A stretch of 64,000 nt of DNA from Aquimarina amphilecti (GTDB lineage: Bacteria > Bacteroidota > Bacteroidia > Flavobacteriales > Flavobacteriaceae): positions 124,001 to 188,000 of the forward strand of contig NZ_FOAB01000002.1 in NCBI RefSeq assembly GCF_900109375.1, given 5' to 3'. Of the stretch, positions 25,560-35,080 are shown one piece after another (position 1 is the first letter of the stretch; each line of letters starts with the position of its first letter). The notes below the pieces were generated by a model. The model had not been told where the DNA came from, ran no database searches, and saw only the letters and a program-made list of their open reading frames with translations. Both the position numbers and the translations under genes were made by a program.

Positions 25560-26657
25560 ATGCGATATTTTTTATTATTAACACTTTCTGTTTTATACTG
25601 TTTACCAAGTAATGCACAATCAAAGAAATTCGGTTTACAGGATTTTTATACCTACAATTCTGAATTAGAATATACCGTTGATTCCATTTATCAGACGCTT
25701 TCAGTAAAACAAAGAGTTGCTCAAATGATTATATCCTCTGCCGGCGAATTAGGAAAGCCAATGAGCACAGTAAAAAAGTTAACAGAAAATGATGCCATCG
25801 GTGGTGTTGTTTTCTTAAAGGGAAGCAAAAAAACACATACGGAAAGTATACATACATTAAACCAAATCTCTTCTAAAAACGGAACTCTTCCATTACTATT
25901 TAGCATGGATGCTGAACCTAGTTTATTCGCAAGTCGTATTAAAGGAGCTAAAGACGTAGGAAAAACAATTGATATCAAAACTGAAGAACAATCTGATGCT
26001 GTAGTGAATACTATTAATACAGAACTTAGGGAAATTGGAGTACATCATAATTACGCACCCGTTTTAGACATAAGTGCCAGTAATGAAGCTATTAAATCCA
26101 GAAGTTATGGAAGTGATAAAGATGCAGTAATCACTTTAGCCAATCAATTTATAAAATGTACGCAAGCAGGCGGTGTTATAGCAACCGCAAAACATTTTCC
26201 TGGCCATGGTTTGGTAAAAGGAGATACGCATAAACAAAGTGTTTATATAGATGGTCCATTACAAGAAGTAGATAATTATAAAAAGATTATTGAAGATGGG
26301 GTATTATCCATTATGATTGCACACATAACCATCCAAAATAACAAGAAATATGGAACTGATGGATTGCCATCTAGTTGTTCTAGAAAAATTATTACTGGTT
26401 TGCTTAAAGAAGAAATGGGATTTAAAGGAATTATAATTTCTGATGCTTTAAATATTATGAAAGCTGTTACTATTCTTGATAATGCACCTTTATTGGCTTC
26501 TAAAGCGGGTTGTGATCTAATTTTAATGCCTCAAAACGAAAATGCTACCATAAATGCAATTCTTTCTGAAATGAAAACAAATCCTGCCTATAAAAAACAA
26601 GTTGTTCAATCCGTTAAGAAGATACTTCGTTTAAAGGTTTGTGGAGGGGTTATTTAA
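25560..26657 (+). CDS. Glycoside hydrolase family 3 protein (NagZ-like beta-N-acetylhexosaminidase)
   Basis: 365 residues with a signal peptide ending SNAQ (about 20). The GH3 N-terminal barrel is visible: SMDAEPSL, NYAPVLDI, AKHFPGHGLVKGDTH (210-224) and IISDALNIM with the nucleophile Asp295. The KHFPGHG...DTH loop carries the His acid/base dyad characteristic of NagZ-type enzymes (His224 here). The protein probably removes N-acetylglucosamine from peptidoglycan fragments in the periplasm. NagZ of E. coli is cytoplasmic, whereas this one is exported. It lacks the C-terminal serine beta-lactamase domain seen in some Bacteroidota relatives. Confidence 0.88.
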   Translation: MRYFLLLTLSVLYCLPSNAQSKKFGLQDFYTYNSELEYTVDSIYQTLSVKQRVAQMIISSAGELGKPMSTVKKLTENDAIGGVVFLKGSKKTHTESIHTLNQISSKNGTLPLLFSMDAEPSLFASRIKGAKDVGKTIDIKTEEQSDAVVNTINTELREIGVHHNYAPVLDISASNEAIKSRSYGSDKDAVITLANQFIKCTQAGGVIATAKHFPGHGLVKGDTHKQSVYIDGPLQEVDNYKKIIEDGVLSIMIAHITIQNNKKYGTDGLPSSCSRKIITGLLKEEMGFKGIIISDALNIMKAVTILDNAPLLASKAGCDLILMPQNENATINAILSEMKTNPAYKKQVVQSVKKILRLKVCGGVI

Positions 26658-26699
26658 ACAAATACAAACTACTTTCAGAAAATTCTAAATATTATAAAA

Positions 26700-27404
26700 T
26701 TGACCAACTGTTTAAATTGTGAAACAAGTTATAAAGGAAACTTTTGCCCTGAATGCGGACAAAAAAGTACCGTAGAAAAAATCACCTTTTCTTTTCTAGT
26801 TAATGATTTCGTATCTAGATTTATGGATATAGATAAGGGAATGTTATTTAACCTCAAATATTTAACTACATCTCCTAAAAAAACAGTTTTTGATTACATT
26901 TATGGAAAACGAAAAAATGTTTTTAATCCTGTAAGTTATGCCTTGATCGCAACCTCTCTAAATTTAATAATAATTTCTTTATTTGAAATGCATTGGGTAG
27001 ACACCACCAAATTTGAAAATTTTGAAGGAGAATTATATTCTAATAGTTATGAGGCAGGTAAATTTATTGGAACTTATATAAAATTCTTTTGGTTACTTAA
27101 CATTGTATTTCTTAGTTTATTTTCCAGATTATTTTTCAAAACATTTAGTTTTTTAGAACACCTTGCTATTAACTGCTTTATAGTAGGGCATGCAACTTTA
27201 CTTGGTATACTATCTTATACTATTTTAAGATTTCCTATAGTTTTTGATCCTATTGTATTCATATATATCATATTGCTTAGTTTTATGATTTTCCAAAAAA
27301 AAGGAGAGAGATTCGAGACAATAGTTGCTTCTATTTTTTCTGTATTTTTTTCTTATCTACTTTTCTACATTATTCCTTTTAGTATCGTATTTCTAACTAA
27401 ATAG
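26700..27404 (+). CDS. DUF3667 zinc-ribbon membrane protein
   Basis: 234 residues starting at a TTG; a zinc ribbon (C4, C7, C16, C19) opens the protein, so a later start would destroy it. The family signature FVNDFVSRF-like run (VNDFVSRFMDIDKGM) follows, then about four to five membrane helices. Such proteins are common in Bacteroidota and of unknown function. It starts 42 bases after the GH3 gene and is followed by a GDSL hydrolase gene. The zinc ribbon should face the cytoplasm. Confidence 0.85.
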   Translation: MTNCLNCETSYKGNFCPECGQKSTVEKITFSFLVNDFVSRFMDIDKGMLFNLKYLTTSPKKTVFDYIYGKRKNVFNPVSYALIATSLNLIIISLFEMHWVDTTKFENFEGELYSNSYEAGKFIGTYIKFFWLLNIVFLSLFSRLFFKTFSFLEHLAINCFIVGHATLLGILSYTILRFPIVFDPIVFIYIILLSFMIFQKKGERFETIVASIFSVFFSYLLFYIIPFSIVFLTK

Positions 27405-27463
27405 ATGATTTACGAAATCATAAAGTTTAAAAAATGCTTAAATTAGATCAAAAGTCATACTAC

Positions 27464-28177
27464 ATGAATAAAAATGTATATACAATTCTTCTTATAGTTT
27501 TTGTGCTCTTTTTCGGGTGTTCATCAGACAACACTTCTTCCTTAGAAATTATTGAAGAAGAAGATCAAACTGAAGAAGTTAAAACATTCTCTTTTTTAGC
27601 ATTAGGAGACTCTTATACATTTGGGGAAGGAGTTACAGAAGATCAGACGTGGCCATTCCAACTAAAGGATGCTTTTGCTACACCTTCTAAAAAAATTGAT
27701 GATGTAAAAATTTTTGCTACAACTGGGTGGACTACAACAAACCTTATAGCGGCTATGGAAGAAAGTAGCCTACAAAGTCGTGATTTGGTTTCTCTAATGA
27801 TTGGCGTAAATAATCAATTTCAAAGAGTGGATTTTGCAACATTCGAATTAGAGTTTGATGAACTTTTAAGTAAAGCAATAGTACTTGCCAACAACAATAA
27901 AGATCACGTAATTGTTATTTCTATACCTGATTATGGAGTAACACCTTTTGGTTCTAATAATAGTGAAATAATTGCATCAGAAATTGACAGCTATAATGCT
28001 TACATAAAACAAAAGTGTCTAGAGCAACAAATTGCGTTTATTGATGTTACTCCAATCTCCAGAGAACTCGGAGACTCAGAAGGAGCTTTGGTTGAAGATG
28101 ATTTACATCCAAGTCCGTTTCAATATAGTTTATGGGTAGAAAAAATAGTACCAGTTGTTAAAGAAATACTTGAATAA
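27464..28177 (+). CDS. SGNH/GDSL hydrolase family lipoprotein
   Basis: 237 residues from the ATG at 27464, which gives a clean lipoprotein signal (FVLFFGC, C19). An ATG at 27434 would add ten residues. The catalytic block I reads ALGDSYTFGEG with the nucleophile serine, block III contains MIGVNNQF, and block V reads DDLHPS with the Asp-His pair. These give a complete SGNH esterase or lipase triad. The GVNNQ motif resembles the GxND block of SGNH enzymes. It probably acts on the cell surface or in the periplasm as an acyl esterase; the substrate is unknown. It ends two bases before the convergent DoxX-like gene. Confidence 0.88.
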   Translation: MNKNVYTILLIVFVLFFGCSSDNTSSLEIIEEEDQTEEVKTFSFLALGDSYTFGEGVTEDQTWPFQLKDAFATPSKKIDDVKIFATTGWTTTNLIAAMEESSLQSRDLVSLMIGVNNQFQRVDFATFELEFDELLSKAIVLANNNKDHVIVISIPDYGVTPFGSNNSEIIASEIDSYNAYIKQKCLEQQIAFIDVTPISRELGDSEGALVEDDLHPSPFQYSLWVEKIVPVVKEILE

Positions 28178-28179
28178 AA

Positions 28180-29145
28180 TCAATCAGCCTTTATTAATTT
28201 TATTTCCAAATCATTCTGTTTCAATAATAATGTATCTTCGCTTAATTTGTAATTCATACTAAGATCTATAGGTTCAGAATTATTTACTTCATGATATAAT
28301 TTAGTTAGCCTAGATCTTTCTTCTTTGATTTCTTTACCCTCTTTGATTTTTGAAGTATCTATTTTTCTTTTAACAAAATTACTTAAAGATCTAGAATAAT
28401 GCTTTGCTTTAAGATTGAAGGTGTTTGTTTCTTCATCTATATCTTTTACTTTACCCCTATACATCTTCCCCATCGTATCTATGACTACAATACGATCATT
28501 TAGCTCAAAATAAACTTTATCAATTTTATGAGTAAAAATTGAACTTTCAACTTTCCATACTCCATAAAAGTGATTCTTCTTCATAAAGTTTTCTTTCAAT
28601 TTGAAAAGAGCGAAAAACATTCCAAAAAGCATAATTGGTATTACCATAAATTTAAACCAATGTACTTTTTCTAATTTTCTTGGTAAACTTTCTTTATATG
28701 AATTAGTATTTAATTCTTCTTTTAGAAAATAAGCTTTAAATGCTTTCCAATCACTTAACAAAAGGAACAACCCCATTACCGTTAATAAAATTGCCATCGG
28801 AGTAGCAGCGTCTATTTCATAGAAAACATCGACCATAACTATATTTACCATGAAAGATAAAAGTAACACTGATCCCATTCTTACTGTTTTCCTAAAAAGC
28901 AAAAGAAATGCAGCGATTATTTGCGCTAAAGCTATTAGTATCCCATATGTTTTAGAAAACCCATAAAAATACCAAGTAAGCATAAATCCATTTAAACTAT
29001 TCACAGTTCGTTCTCCAATACTAAGGTCTGAAGAAAATTGAGTCCCTAATATTTTTGCGGATGCATACGAAAACATCATTAATGCAATAAAATATCGACA
29101 TATTAGTCTTAAAACGTAAAATAAAACAGATCTATTAATTTTCAA
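28180..29145 (-). CDS. DoxX-like membrane protein
   Basis: 321 residues starting at TTG (29145). The first about 150 residues have four helices with the DoxX-like opening FIALMMFSYASAKILGTQF and later a helix GILIALAQIIAAFLLLF. A fifth helix lies at about 165-187. The C-terminal half is soluble and lysine-rich. DoxX-family proteins are associated with quinol oxidation or unknown membrane roles, and Bacteroidota relatives are uncharacterised. The next in-frame ATG would cut into the first helix, so TTG is chosen. It is convergent with the GDSL gene. Confidence 0.72.
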   Translation of the reverse strand: MKINRSVLFYVLRLICRYFIALMMFSYASAKILGTQFSSDLSIGERTVNSLNGFMLTWYFYGFSKTYGILIALAQIIAAFLLLFRKTVRMGSVLLLSFMVNIVMVDVFYEIDAATPMAILLTVMGLFLLLSDWKAFKAYFLKEELNTNSYKESLPRKLEKVHWFKFMVIPIMLFGMFFALFKLKENFMKKNHFYGVWKVESSIFTHKIDKVYFELNDRIVVIDTMGKMYRGKVKDIDEETNTFNLKAKHYSRSLSNFVKRKIDTSKIKEGKEIKEERSRLTKLYHEVNNSEPIDLSMNYKLSEDTLLLKQNDLEIKLIKAD

Positions 29146-29217
29146 TTTATTCTTTTTTAAAAATTAGTTATACTACTATAAATGTGTCATAAATAGATTA
29201 AATGTTACCTCAAATAA

Positions 29218-30321
29218 TCATATAACCTCAAACAATTTACCTGGTAATGGTCGTATTACTCCTTTTAACTCAAGGTTAAGCAAAACTGAGGCAACTTTAA
29301 ACGTAGGAATTCCGCACTGTAATGCAATCACATCGAGCAATTTTTTTCCATTTTTGCTAAGAAAATCGTAAATCTTCTTCTCATCTCCATCTAACTCCAC
29401 AAAAAGCTGCTTTTGCACAATAGGCTGTTCTTTTTCATTTAATTCCCAATTGAGCATATAAATCAAATCCGCCGCACTGGTTAACATATGTGCTCTTTGT
29501 GTTTTGATAAGCATATTACAACCTGTACTGAGTGAATCGCTGGCTCTTCCCGGTACGGCAAACACGTCTCTGTTATAAGAATTTGCAATTTCTGCCGTCA
29601 CTAAAGAACCTCCTTTATCGGCACTTTCAATAACTATAGTTGCCTCACTTAATCCAGCGATAATACGATTACGTCCTAAAAAATTCTTTCGATCAAAAGT
29701 ATCAGTACTCCAAAAGTCTGTAAAGAACCCTCCATTTTCTTCAATCTGAGACATATACTTTTTATGTGTCTTAGGGTATATTTGGTTTAATCCATGAGCA
29801 AGGCATCCAACGGTTTGTAAATTATGTTTTACAGCAGTTCTTTGAGCAGTGATATCTACACCATAAGCAAAACCTGATACTATTACAGGATTTAAAGGAA
29901 CGACCGTTTCAATCAGCTCTTCGCAAAACTTTACTCCATAACTAGTAACTTTTCTTGTCCCAACAATACTAAGCATTTTCCTGTTTTTTAAGTCAATGTT
30001 TCCTTTACTAAACAAAACCACAGGACCATCTATACAATATTTCAATTTTTCGGGATAATCAATTTCGTCGTATATGGTATAATTGATTTTGTTATCCTCC
30101 ACGAATTTCAATTCATTCTCCGCAGCAATCCGATGTTTTGCACTATGTATTTCTTTAATTCTTGTAGTTCCTATACCATCAATTTTTAACAAATTGGTGG
30201 TTTTTTCGCTTAAAACTGCTTCCGCAGAGCCAACTTCTCTGATCAATTTTTTAATTGAACTATCTCCTAAATTGGGCACTTTCTTTAAGGTAAGTAATGC
30301 AATTAATTTTTCTTTAGTCAT
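29218..30321 (-). CDS. dprA: DNA-processing protein DprA
   Basis: 367 residues. A SAM/HhH-like N-terminal region (KIDGIGTTRIKEI) precedes the Rossmann-type DprA core: LSIVGTRKVTSYGVKF, VSGFAYGVDITAQRTAV and NRIIAGLSEATIVIESADKG. A winged-helix domain (about 305-367) ends the protein. DprA binds incoming single-stranded DNA and loads RecA during natural transformation. The typical SGLARGID motif reads SGFAYGVD here, a modest variation. The gene is divergent from the SPOR protein gene with a promoter region in between. Confidence 0.95.
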   Translation of the reverse strand: MTKEKLIALLTLKKVPNLGDSSIKKLIREVGSAEAVLSEKTTNLLKIDGIGTTRIKEIHSAKHRIAAENELKFVEDNKINYTIYDEIDYPEKLKYCIDGPVVLFSKGNIDLKNRKMLSIVGTRKVTSYGVKFCEELIETVVPLNPVIVSGFAYGVDITAQRTAVKHNLQTVGCLAHGLNQIYPKTHKKYMSQIEENGGFFTDFWSTDTFDRKNFLGRNRIIAGLSEATIVIESADKGGSLVTAEIANSYNRDVFAVPGRASDSLSTGCNMLIKTQRAHMLTSAADLIYMLNWELNEKEQPIVQKQLFVELDGDEKKIYDFLSKNGKKLLDVIALQCGIPTFKVASVLLNLELKGVIRPLPGKLFEVI

Positions 30322-30410
30322 AAACTATTATAAGTCAGCACAAGTAACGAAAAAAAACAAAACTGTTAATAAAATCAATGAATCTACTTAGTATTAGACC
30401 CTATTTTTTT

Positions 30411-30418
30411 TACCTTTG
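30411..30418 (+). promoter_or_regulatory. Candidate -7 box TACCTTTG of the SPOR gene
   Basis: Exact TAnnTTTG, 112 bases before the ATG at 30530, implying a leader of about 105 bases. No standard -33 TTG. Confidence 0.4.
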
Positions 30419-30529
30419 ATTAACTAACAACCAACTAATTCTTCAAGTTAAACTAACCAAAGATTTATTAAATCTTAAAAAAAGTAGTTTAAACTGAAAA
30501 TATTGAATAAGATTTTAAGACAGGGGACG

Positions 30530-31564
30530 ATGAATCATACAGCAAAATACATAAGTGAGTTATTATATAGATACGAATGCGTTATCTTACCAGGGTTTGG
30601 TGCTTTTTTAACAAAGCGTCAGCCAGCTATGATTCAAGAATCCACTCATGCTTTTTTTCCTCCTCAAAAAATAATTTCTTTTAATAGTCAATTACAAAAC
30701 AATGATGGTTTATTAGCTAATTATATAGCTACTGCCGAAAATATATCGTATACAGATGCCGTTGCAAAAATTCAGCGTTATGTTTTGTCACTCCGTAATA
30801 AGATGGCAAACGGCAAAAGACTTGAATTAGATGGAATTGGTTCTTTTTACACTTCTGTGGAAGACACCTTACAGTTTGAACCTTCTCAGGACACAAATTA
30901 TTTAACTGAAGCTTTTGGGTTAAACTCTTTTATATCACCATCAATTCTCAGGGAAGAAAAGAACATTACTCCACAAACAGTATTGCCGCAAGTAACTCGA
31001 GAAACCTATAAAGAACAGGTTGAAGCAATTGAAGAAATTACACCGATCGCATTTACTCCTGAAAGAAGAAGAGAACGTCCTTATTTAAAATATGCAGCTG
31101 TTGCGGCTATTGGGCTTATCATTGGATCTTTAGGTTTACATCAAGTTAACACTCAGACTAATTTAGCAAATGGACGTATATTAGTAAAAGCTGAAGAAGA
31201 AATTCAAAACAGAATCCAAGAAGCTACTTTCGATATTACAAGTCCTCTACCTGCCATCAATCTTAACATTATTAAAACTGATGCAGTTACTGAAGAGATC
31301 TCAGAAAACACAAATATTGAAGTTGTAAATGCTTCTGGAAAATACCATATTGTAGCTGGAGCTTTTAGAATCAAAAGAAATGCTAATAAAAAAGTTCAAA
31401 AGCTAAAGTCAAAAGGATTTGATGCACGTTTGATTGGTATTAACAAATATGGATTACATCAAGTTGTCTATAACACCTTTGAAGATAGACTAGAAGCACT
31501 AGAAGCATTACAAAAAATCAAAAAACAACAAGATCGTCGTGCTTGGTTGTTAATTCAAAAATAA
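30530..31564 (+). CDS. HU-CCDC81 and SPOR domain protein
   Basis: 344 residues from the ATG at 30530; an in-frame TTG at 30503 is rejected because relatives begin near 'KYISELLYRYECVILPGFGA'. The first about 130 residues are an HU-like (CCDC81) domain (YCVILPGFGAF, LELDGIGSFY). One membrane helix lies at about 186-203, followed by a C-terminal SPOR domain (about 280-344: YHIVAGAFRIKRNANKKVQK). SPOR domains bind denuded peptidoglycan at division sites. The protein should therefore anchor in the inner membrane with the SPOR domain outside. It is divergent from dprA. Confidence 0.9.
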   Translation: MNHTAKYISELLYRYECVILPGFGAFLTKRQPAMIQESTHAFFPPQKIISFNSQLQNNDGLLANYIATAENISYTDAVAKIQRYVLSLRNKMANGKRLELDGIGSFYTSVEDTLQFEPSQDTNYLTEAFGLNSFISPSILREEKNITPQTVLPQVTRETYKEQVEAIEEITPIAFTPERRRERPYLKYAAVAAIGLIIGSLGLHQVNTQTNLANGRILVKAEEEIQNRIQEATFDITSPLPAINLNIIKTDAVTEEISENTNIEVVNASGKYHIVAGAFRIKRNANKKVQKLKSKGFDARLIGINKYGLHQVVYNTFEDRLEALEALQKIKKQQDRRAWLLIQK

Positions 31565-31751
31565 TATCAATTGTTTTTTAATTGATTTTCATAATCAATA
31601 GTCTTTATCTATTACTTTCAACATTAAATCTTGATATTTAAGTGGCTATCCCTTTGTTTTTCACAAAAGCGTTGACTATTTGTTAATTGATCAAAGGTTA
31701 CTGAACATCAGTTTTCTGCCCTAGCATACCCATTAGTTGGTCTTACCTGAT

Positions 31752-31759
31752 TATCTTTG
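31752..31759 (+). promoter_or_regulatory. Candidate -7 box TATCTTTG of the thioesterase gene
   Basis: Exact TAnnTTTG 19 bases before the ATG at 31779. It lies inside a longer in-frame reading from a TTG at 31737, arguing for the ATG. A weak hairpin (ATTGATT/AATCAAT, 31581-31599) near the SPOR gene end is the only other structure in this 214-base gap. Confidence 0.5.
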
Positions 31760-31778
31760 CCCAAAATTACCAAAATTC

Positions 31779-32288
31779 ATGGAAGCCAGATACCCTTCAG
31801 AATCTAGAACTGTATTAACTGATCTTGTTTTACCGGGAGAAACCAATCCTCTTAATAATCTTTTCGGAGGAGAATTATTAGCTCGTATGGATCGTGCAGC
31901 TGGTATCGCAGCTGGAAGACACTCTAGAAGAATTGTAGTAACTGCTTCGGTAAATCATGTAGCATTTAGCAAAGCAATTCCTTTAGGAAGTGTTGTAACT
32001 GTAGAGGCAAAGGTTTCTCGCGCATTTAAATCGTCTATGGAGGTTGTAATAGATGTTTGGATAGAAGACCGCCAAACTGGAGATAAAACGAAAGCAAACG
32101 AAGCCATATACACCTTTGTTGCTGTTAACGAAAGTGGATCACCAGTTTCTGTTCCTTCGATCAAACCAGAAACTGAATTGGAACAACAACGATACGACGC
32201 TGCACTGCGCCGTAAACAACTTAGTTTAGTATTAGCAGGTAAAATGAAACCTGATGATGCTACCGAACTGAAAGCACTATTTACTTAA
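31779..32288 (+). CDS. Acyl-CoA thioesterase (hotdog fold, YciA/BFIT type)
   Basis: 169 residues from the ATG at 31779. The hotdog signature NPLNNLFGGELLARMDRAAG (23-42) has the Asn27/Gly30-Gly31 oxyanion region and Asp38, the family's catalytic acid. The HotDog ACOT-type strand VTVEAKVSRAFKSSMEV follows. It hydrolyses acyl-CoA to free acid and CoA in the cytoplasm. An earlier TTG (31737) is rejected because it precedes the -7 box. The gene converges on the TauE-like gene with a 5-base gap. Confidence 0.9.
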   Translation: MEARYPSESRTVLTDLVLPGETNPLNNLFGGELLARMDRAAGIAAGRHSRRIVVTASVNHVAFSKAIPLGSVVTVEAKVSRAFKSSMEVVIDVWIEDRQTGDKTKANEAIYTFVAVNESGSPVSVPSIKPETELEQQRYDAALRRKQLSLVLAGKMKPDDATELKALFT

Positions 32289-32293
32289 ATTAT

Positions 32294-33067
32294 TTAAAGA
32301 AATCCAGCTCCTAATGCAATTGAGATTAGGATTAACATAATGGCCACTACTATTTGAAGAAACTTTAAGGTTACTTTTTTCAATAATTTGTTACCAAGAA
32401 AAGCTCCTACTATGGCCGATACTGTAGCACAAGCGACTAATAGAAGGTTTTCTTCAATACCGGATTCAGATACATTTGTAGCATATACACTAAGCCTTGT
32501 AAAGTCCACAAAAGTAGAAACAACAACTGCCGTTCCTATAAATGCTTCTTTAGAAAGCCCTGCTTTTATGAGAAATGCTGTTCTCAATGCTCCCTGATTT
32601 CCCGAGAGTCCTCCAAAAAACCCACTTAAAACTCCTCCTAAAGGAAGTTTTTCTTTACCAAATTTCAAGTTTGAGAAGTATGGGATCAAATCCATACTAG
32701 CAAAGATTATTAGTAAAATTGATATTATAAATTTTACAGGATATACTTCAAACGCTTTATCAAACAGTCTATACTTAAAAAGTGGTTGTATATCCGGAAT
32801 ATGTATCAATAACCAAGCTCCAACAAAAGCGGCAATCACAGCTGGAATTCCAAATCTTAATAAAACTCCCTTATTAGCATTTTTCCCTACTAGAAATAAC
32901 TTAAAAACATTATTAAAAAAATGCACGATACCTGTTAATGCTATTGCTATTTCCACAGGAAAGAAAATCATTAATACTGGTGTTAGGATGGTTCCTAAAC
33001 CAAATCCGGAAAAAAAGGTAAGTATCGAGAGTAAAAATGCTACAACCGAAATAATAGCTATTTCCAT
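32294..33067 (-). CDS. Sulfite exporter TauE/SafE family membrane protein
   Basis: 257 residues with about eight helices in two related halves. The TauE signature is visible in GFGLGTILTPVLMIFFPVEI (first half) and LSGFFGGLSGNQGALRTAFL (second half). Members export sulfite, sulfoacetate or similar organosulfur anions; the substrate here is unknown. It starts 7 bases after the stop of EnvC and is probably the last gene of the minus-strand envelope operon. Confidence 0.9.
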   Translation of the reverse strand: MEIAIISVVAFLLSILTFFSGFGLGTILTPVLMIFFPVEIAIALTGIVHFFNNVFKLFLVGKNANKGVLLRFGIPAVIAAFVGAWLLIHIPDIQPLFKYRLFDKAFEVYPVKFIISILLIIFASMDLIPYFSNLKFGKEKLPLGGVLSGFFGGLSGNQGALRTAFLIKAGLSKEAFIGTAVVVSTFVDFTRLSVYATNVSESGIEENLLLVACATVSAIVGAFLGNKLLKKVTLKFLQIVVAIMLILISIALGAGFL

Positions 33068-33074
33068 GTTACTA

Positions 33075-34304
33075 TCACATTTTAAAAATCCATGCTTGAG
33101 GATTTAATTTTTTAGTGTCTTTAAAAATTAAGAATTTCATAATTGCACGACCGGTAGTTGGATTTACACGCACTTCTCCAATACTTTGCTTTGTTAAAAG
33201 TTTTTGACCTTCTTTTACAGAGATATTCTCCAAGTTATAATACACAGTAATGTAGTTACCATGTCTAACATGAACCAATCTACCTGCACCTTTTAACTTT
33301 TGAATTGCCATTACTTCACCTTCAAAAATTGCTCTTGCTTTCTCTCCTGGCCTTGTTTCTAACTCTACTCCACTACTGTTAATCTGAATATTAGGCAAAG
33401 TAGGATGGGGTTGACGACCATACTTCCTCGTTAATTTTCCTGTACCAACGGGCCACGGAAATTTTCCTTTATTAGAAGTAAAATTATCCGCTAATTTCTT
33501 GTCTTCGGGTGTTAATGCAAAAGTTGTAGCAGACCCTTTTTTAGAAGCCTTTTTTCCTGCTTTCTTATTTGCTTTAGCAATAGCTTCACGAATTAACTTT
33601 TGAATAGCTTTATCCAATGCGCTTGCTTGCTCTTGTTTTTTCTTTATCTCTTTTTTATACGTACCTTCCTTTTTACGTATAGAAGCCATCAATGACTGTT
33701 GCTGTTGTTTTTCCTCTTTAAGTCGTTCCTGAGCATCTCGATTTTCTTCTACTAATAATTGTTTGTTTTTTTTTCGCTCTAATAAGCCTTTGTTTAATGT
33801 TTGAAGTTCATCAGTACGACTTTGTATTTGATCTGCTTGCTCTTTACGATGCTCATTATACTGCTTCATATACTGCAATCGCTTATAAGCCTGCGTAAAA
33901 TTAGTAGAAGAAAGCAAAAACATAATCTTACTTTGCTGAGATTTACTTTTATAAGATTTCACAATCATTTTTGCATAATCTTCTTTTAAAGCTTTTAACT
34001 CATCGCGATACGATTCCATCTTCTTAAGATTGTTATTAATCTCTCTGGTCAATAAATTCGCTTGCTGATTTGTAATTTTAATGAGATTTTGTCTCGTACT
34101 TATCTTAGAACTTAATGTTTCTACTTCATCCAACACAGAACGTTCTTTGAGCTTTGTATCTGCTAGCAACACTCTCATTTGTTCAATTTGCTCTTTAAGA
34201 CGACGACGTTGCTCTTCCAACTGTTGTTGCTTAGTACTTTGAGAAAAAGAAGGAATACTCATTAGAAGCATTCCGAAGATATATATAAACTGTTTTAACC
34301 TCAT
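33075..34304 (-). CDS. Murein hydrolase activator EnvC-like protein with degenerate LytM domain
   Basis: 409 residues. A signal peptide (cut near SFSQ, about 22) is followed by long coiled coils (about 25-245) and a C-terminal LytM/M23 domain (about 285-409). The catalytic metal ligands are replaced: the HxxxD site reads NSSGVELE and the HxH site reads IMKFLIF, while HVRHGNYITVYYNL keeps the fold. This is the EnvC pattern: a non-catalytic LytM factor that activates amidases at division. Its ATG overlaps the stop of the DUF4292 gene by four bases (ATGA), so translation is coupled. Confidence 0.92.
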   Translation of the reverse strand: MRLKQFIYIFGMLLMSIPSFSQSTKQQQLEEQRRRLKEQIEQMRVLLADTKLKERSVLDEVETLSSKISTRQNLIKITNQQANLLTREINNNLKKMESYRDELKALKEDYAKMIVKSYKSKSQQSKIMFLLSSTNFTQAYKRLQYMKQYNEHRKEQADQIQSRTDELQTLNKGLLERKKNKQLLVEENRDAQERLKEEKQQQQSLMASIRKKEGTYKKEIKKKQEQASALDKAIQKLIREAIAKANKKAGKKASKKGSATTFALTPEDKKLADNFTSNKGKFPWPVGTGKLTRKYGRQPHPTLPNIQINSSGVELETRPGEKARAIFEGEVMAIQKLKGAGRLVHVRHGNYITVYYNLENISVKEGQKLLTKQSIGEVRVNPTTGRAIMKFLIFKDTKKLNPQAWIFKM

Positions 34305-35074
34305 TCTATAGTCACTTGCTCGTATCCTGATGGTATTTTAAACGGAAAACTTACCTTAGCATTGTAATCAACACTACGATATTCTATCATAATGGAAGTT
34401 TTTGCTACTCCCTCTGTAGCTAGAATACTAATTTCCTTAGGGAAATCCTGATTTCCCACCTTTTGATAGCTACCATAATTAATAACAAGATTTCGGTTCT
34501 CTAAAGGTTGTTTCAACTGCTGAGAAAACATCTTAAAATTGTCTGGATTGAGTACAAATAATCGTTCAAATAATTCTAATTCCTTTTTAGGCTGAAGTTT
34601 ATATTTTTGATTTTCTACAGAAGAAGTATACTTATCATCTCTTAAATTAAATAAAGCCTGACCTAACAGTAATTGCTGTACTTTATTATAATCCAAATCA
34701 GTTCCTAACCAATTACTTAATAGTATAAAATCACCTTCAAAATAAGTATTATTGATCTTTTCATAATAACTTACTTTATCTGGTGTTATCAGTGCTTTCG
34801 CCAATGTTATCCCCAAAACCTTTGCACTAACCCATATTTTTTTATCCTTTTCAAGGCGGATAGTAACATTAGGGCTAAATGATTGTTTACCGTCATCATA
34901 TCTCACTTTTATCTTAGCGTTTATAGTCGTAAAATTAAAAGCTTTATTATAGTGATTGGATATGATTTTTTCCGTTTTTAATTTTTTGATATTTGACCCT
35001 GCAATAGCTTTGGCTCCCTTACACGACTGAAGCATTACTAATAAAAAACACAACAGATAAAATATTCTATTCAT
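34301..35074 (-). CDS. DUF4292 lipoprotein
   Basis: 257 residues with a lipobox VMLQSC (C18). The rest is a lipoprotein-type beta-rich fold (FTTINAKIKVRYDDGKQSFS and ending FPFKIPSGYEQVTIE) that matches DUF4292, a Bacteroidota family resembling LolB/LolA-type carriers. A role in outer-membrane lipid or lipoprotein handling is possible but unproven. It sits between a TPR gene and envC in an order seen across Flavobacteriaceae. The four-base overlap with envC indicates coupled expression. Confidence 0.88.
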   Translation of the reverse strand: MNRIFYLLCFLLVMLQSCKGAKAIAGSNIKKLKTEKIISNHYNKAFNFTTINAKIKVRYDDGKQSFSPNVTIRLEKDKKIWVSAKVLGITLAKALITPDKVSYYEKINNTYFEGDFILLSNWLGTDLDYNKVQQLLLGQALFNLRDDKYTSSVENQKYKLQPKKELELFERLFVLNPDNFKMFSQQLKQPLENRNLVINYGSYQKVGNQDFPKEISILATEGVAKTSIMIEYRSVDYNAKVSFPFKIPSGYEQVTIE

Positions 35075-35080
35075 TCCCTT

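Noticed and set aside
31737..31778. TTG start of the thioesterase
   Set aside because: A consensus -7 box lies between this TTG and the ATG at 31779, and the extra 14 residues do not fit the family.
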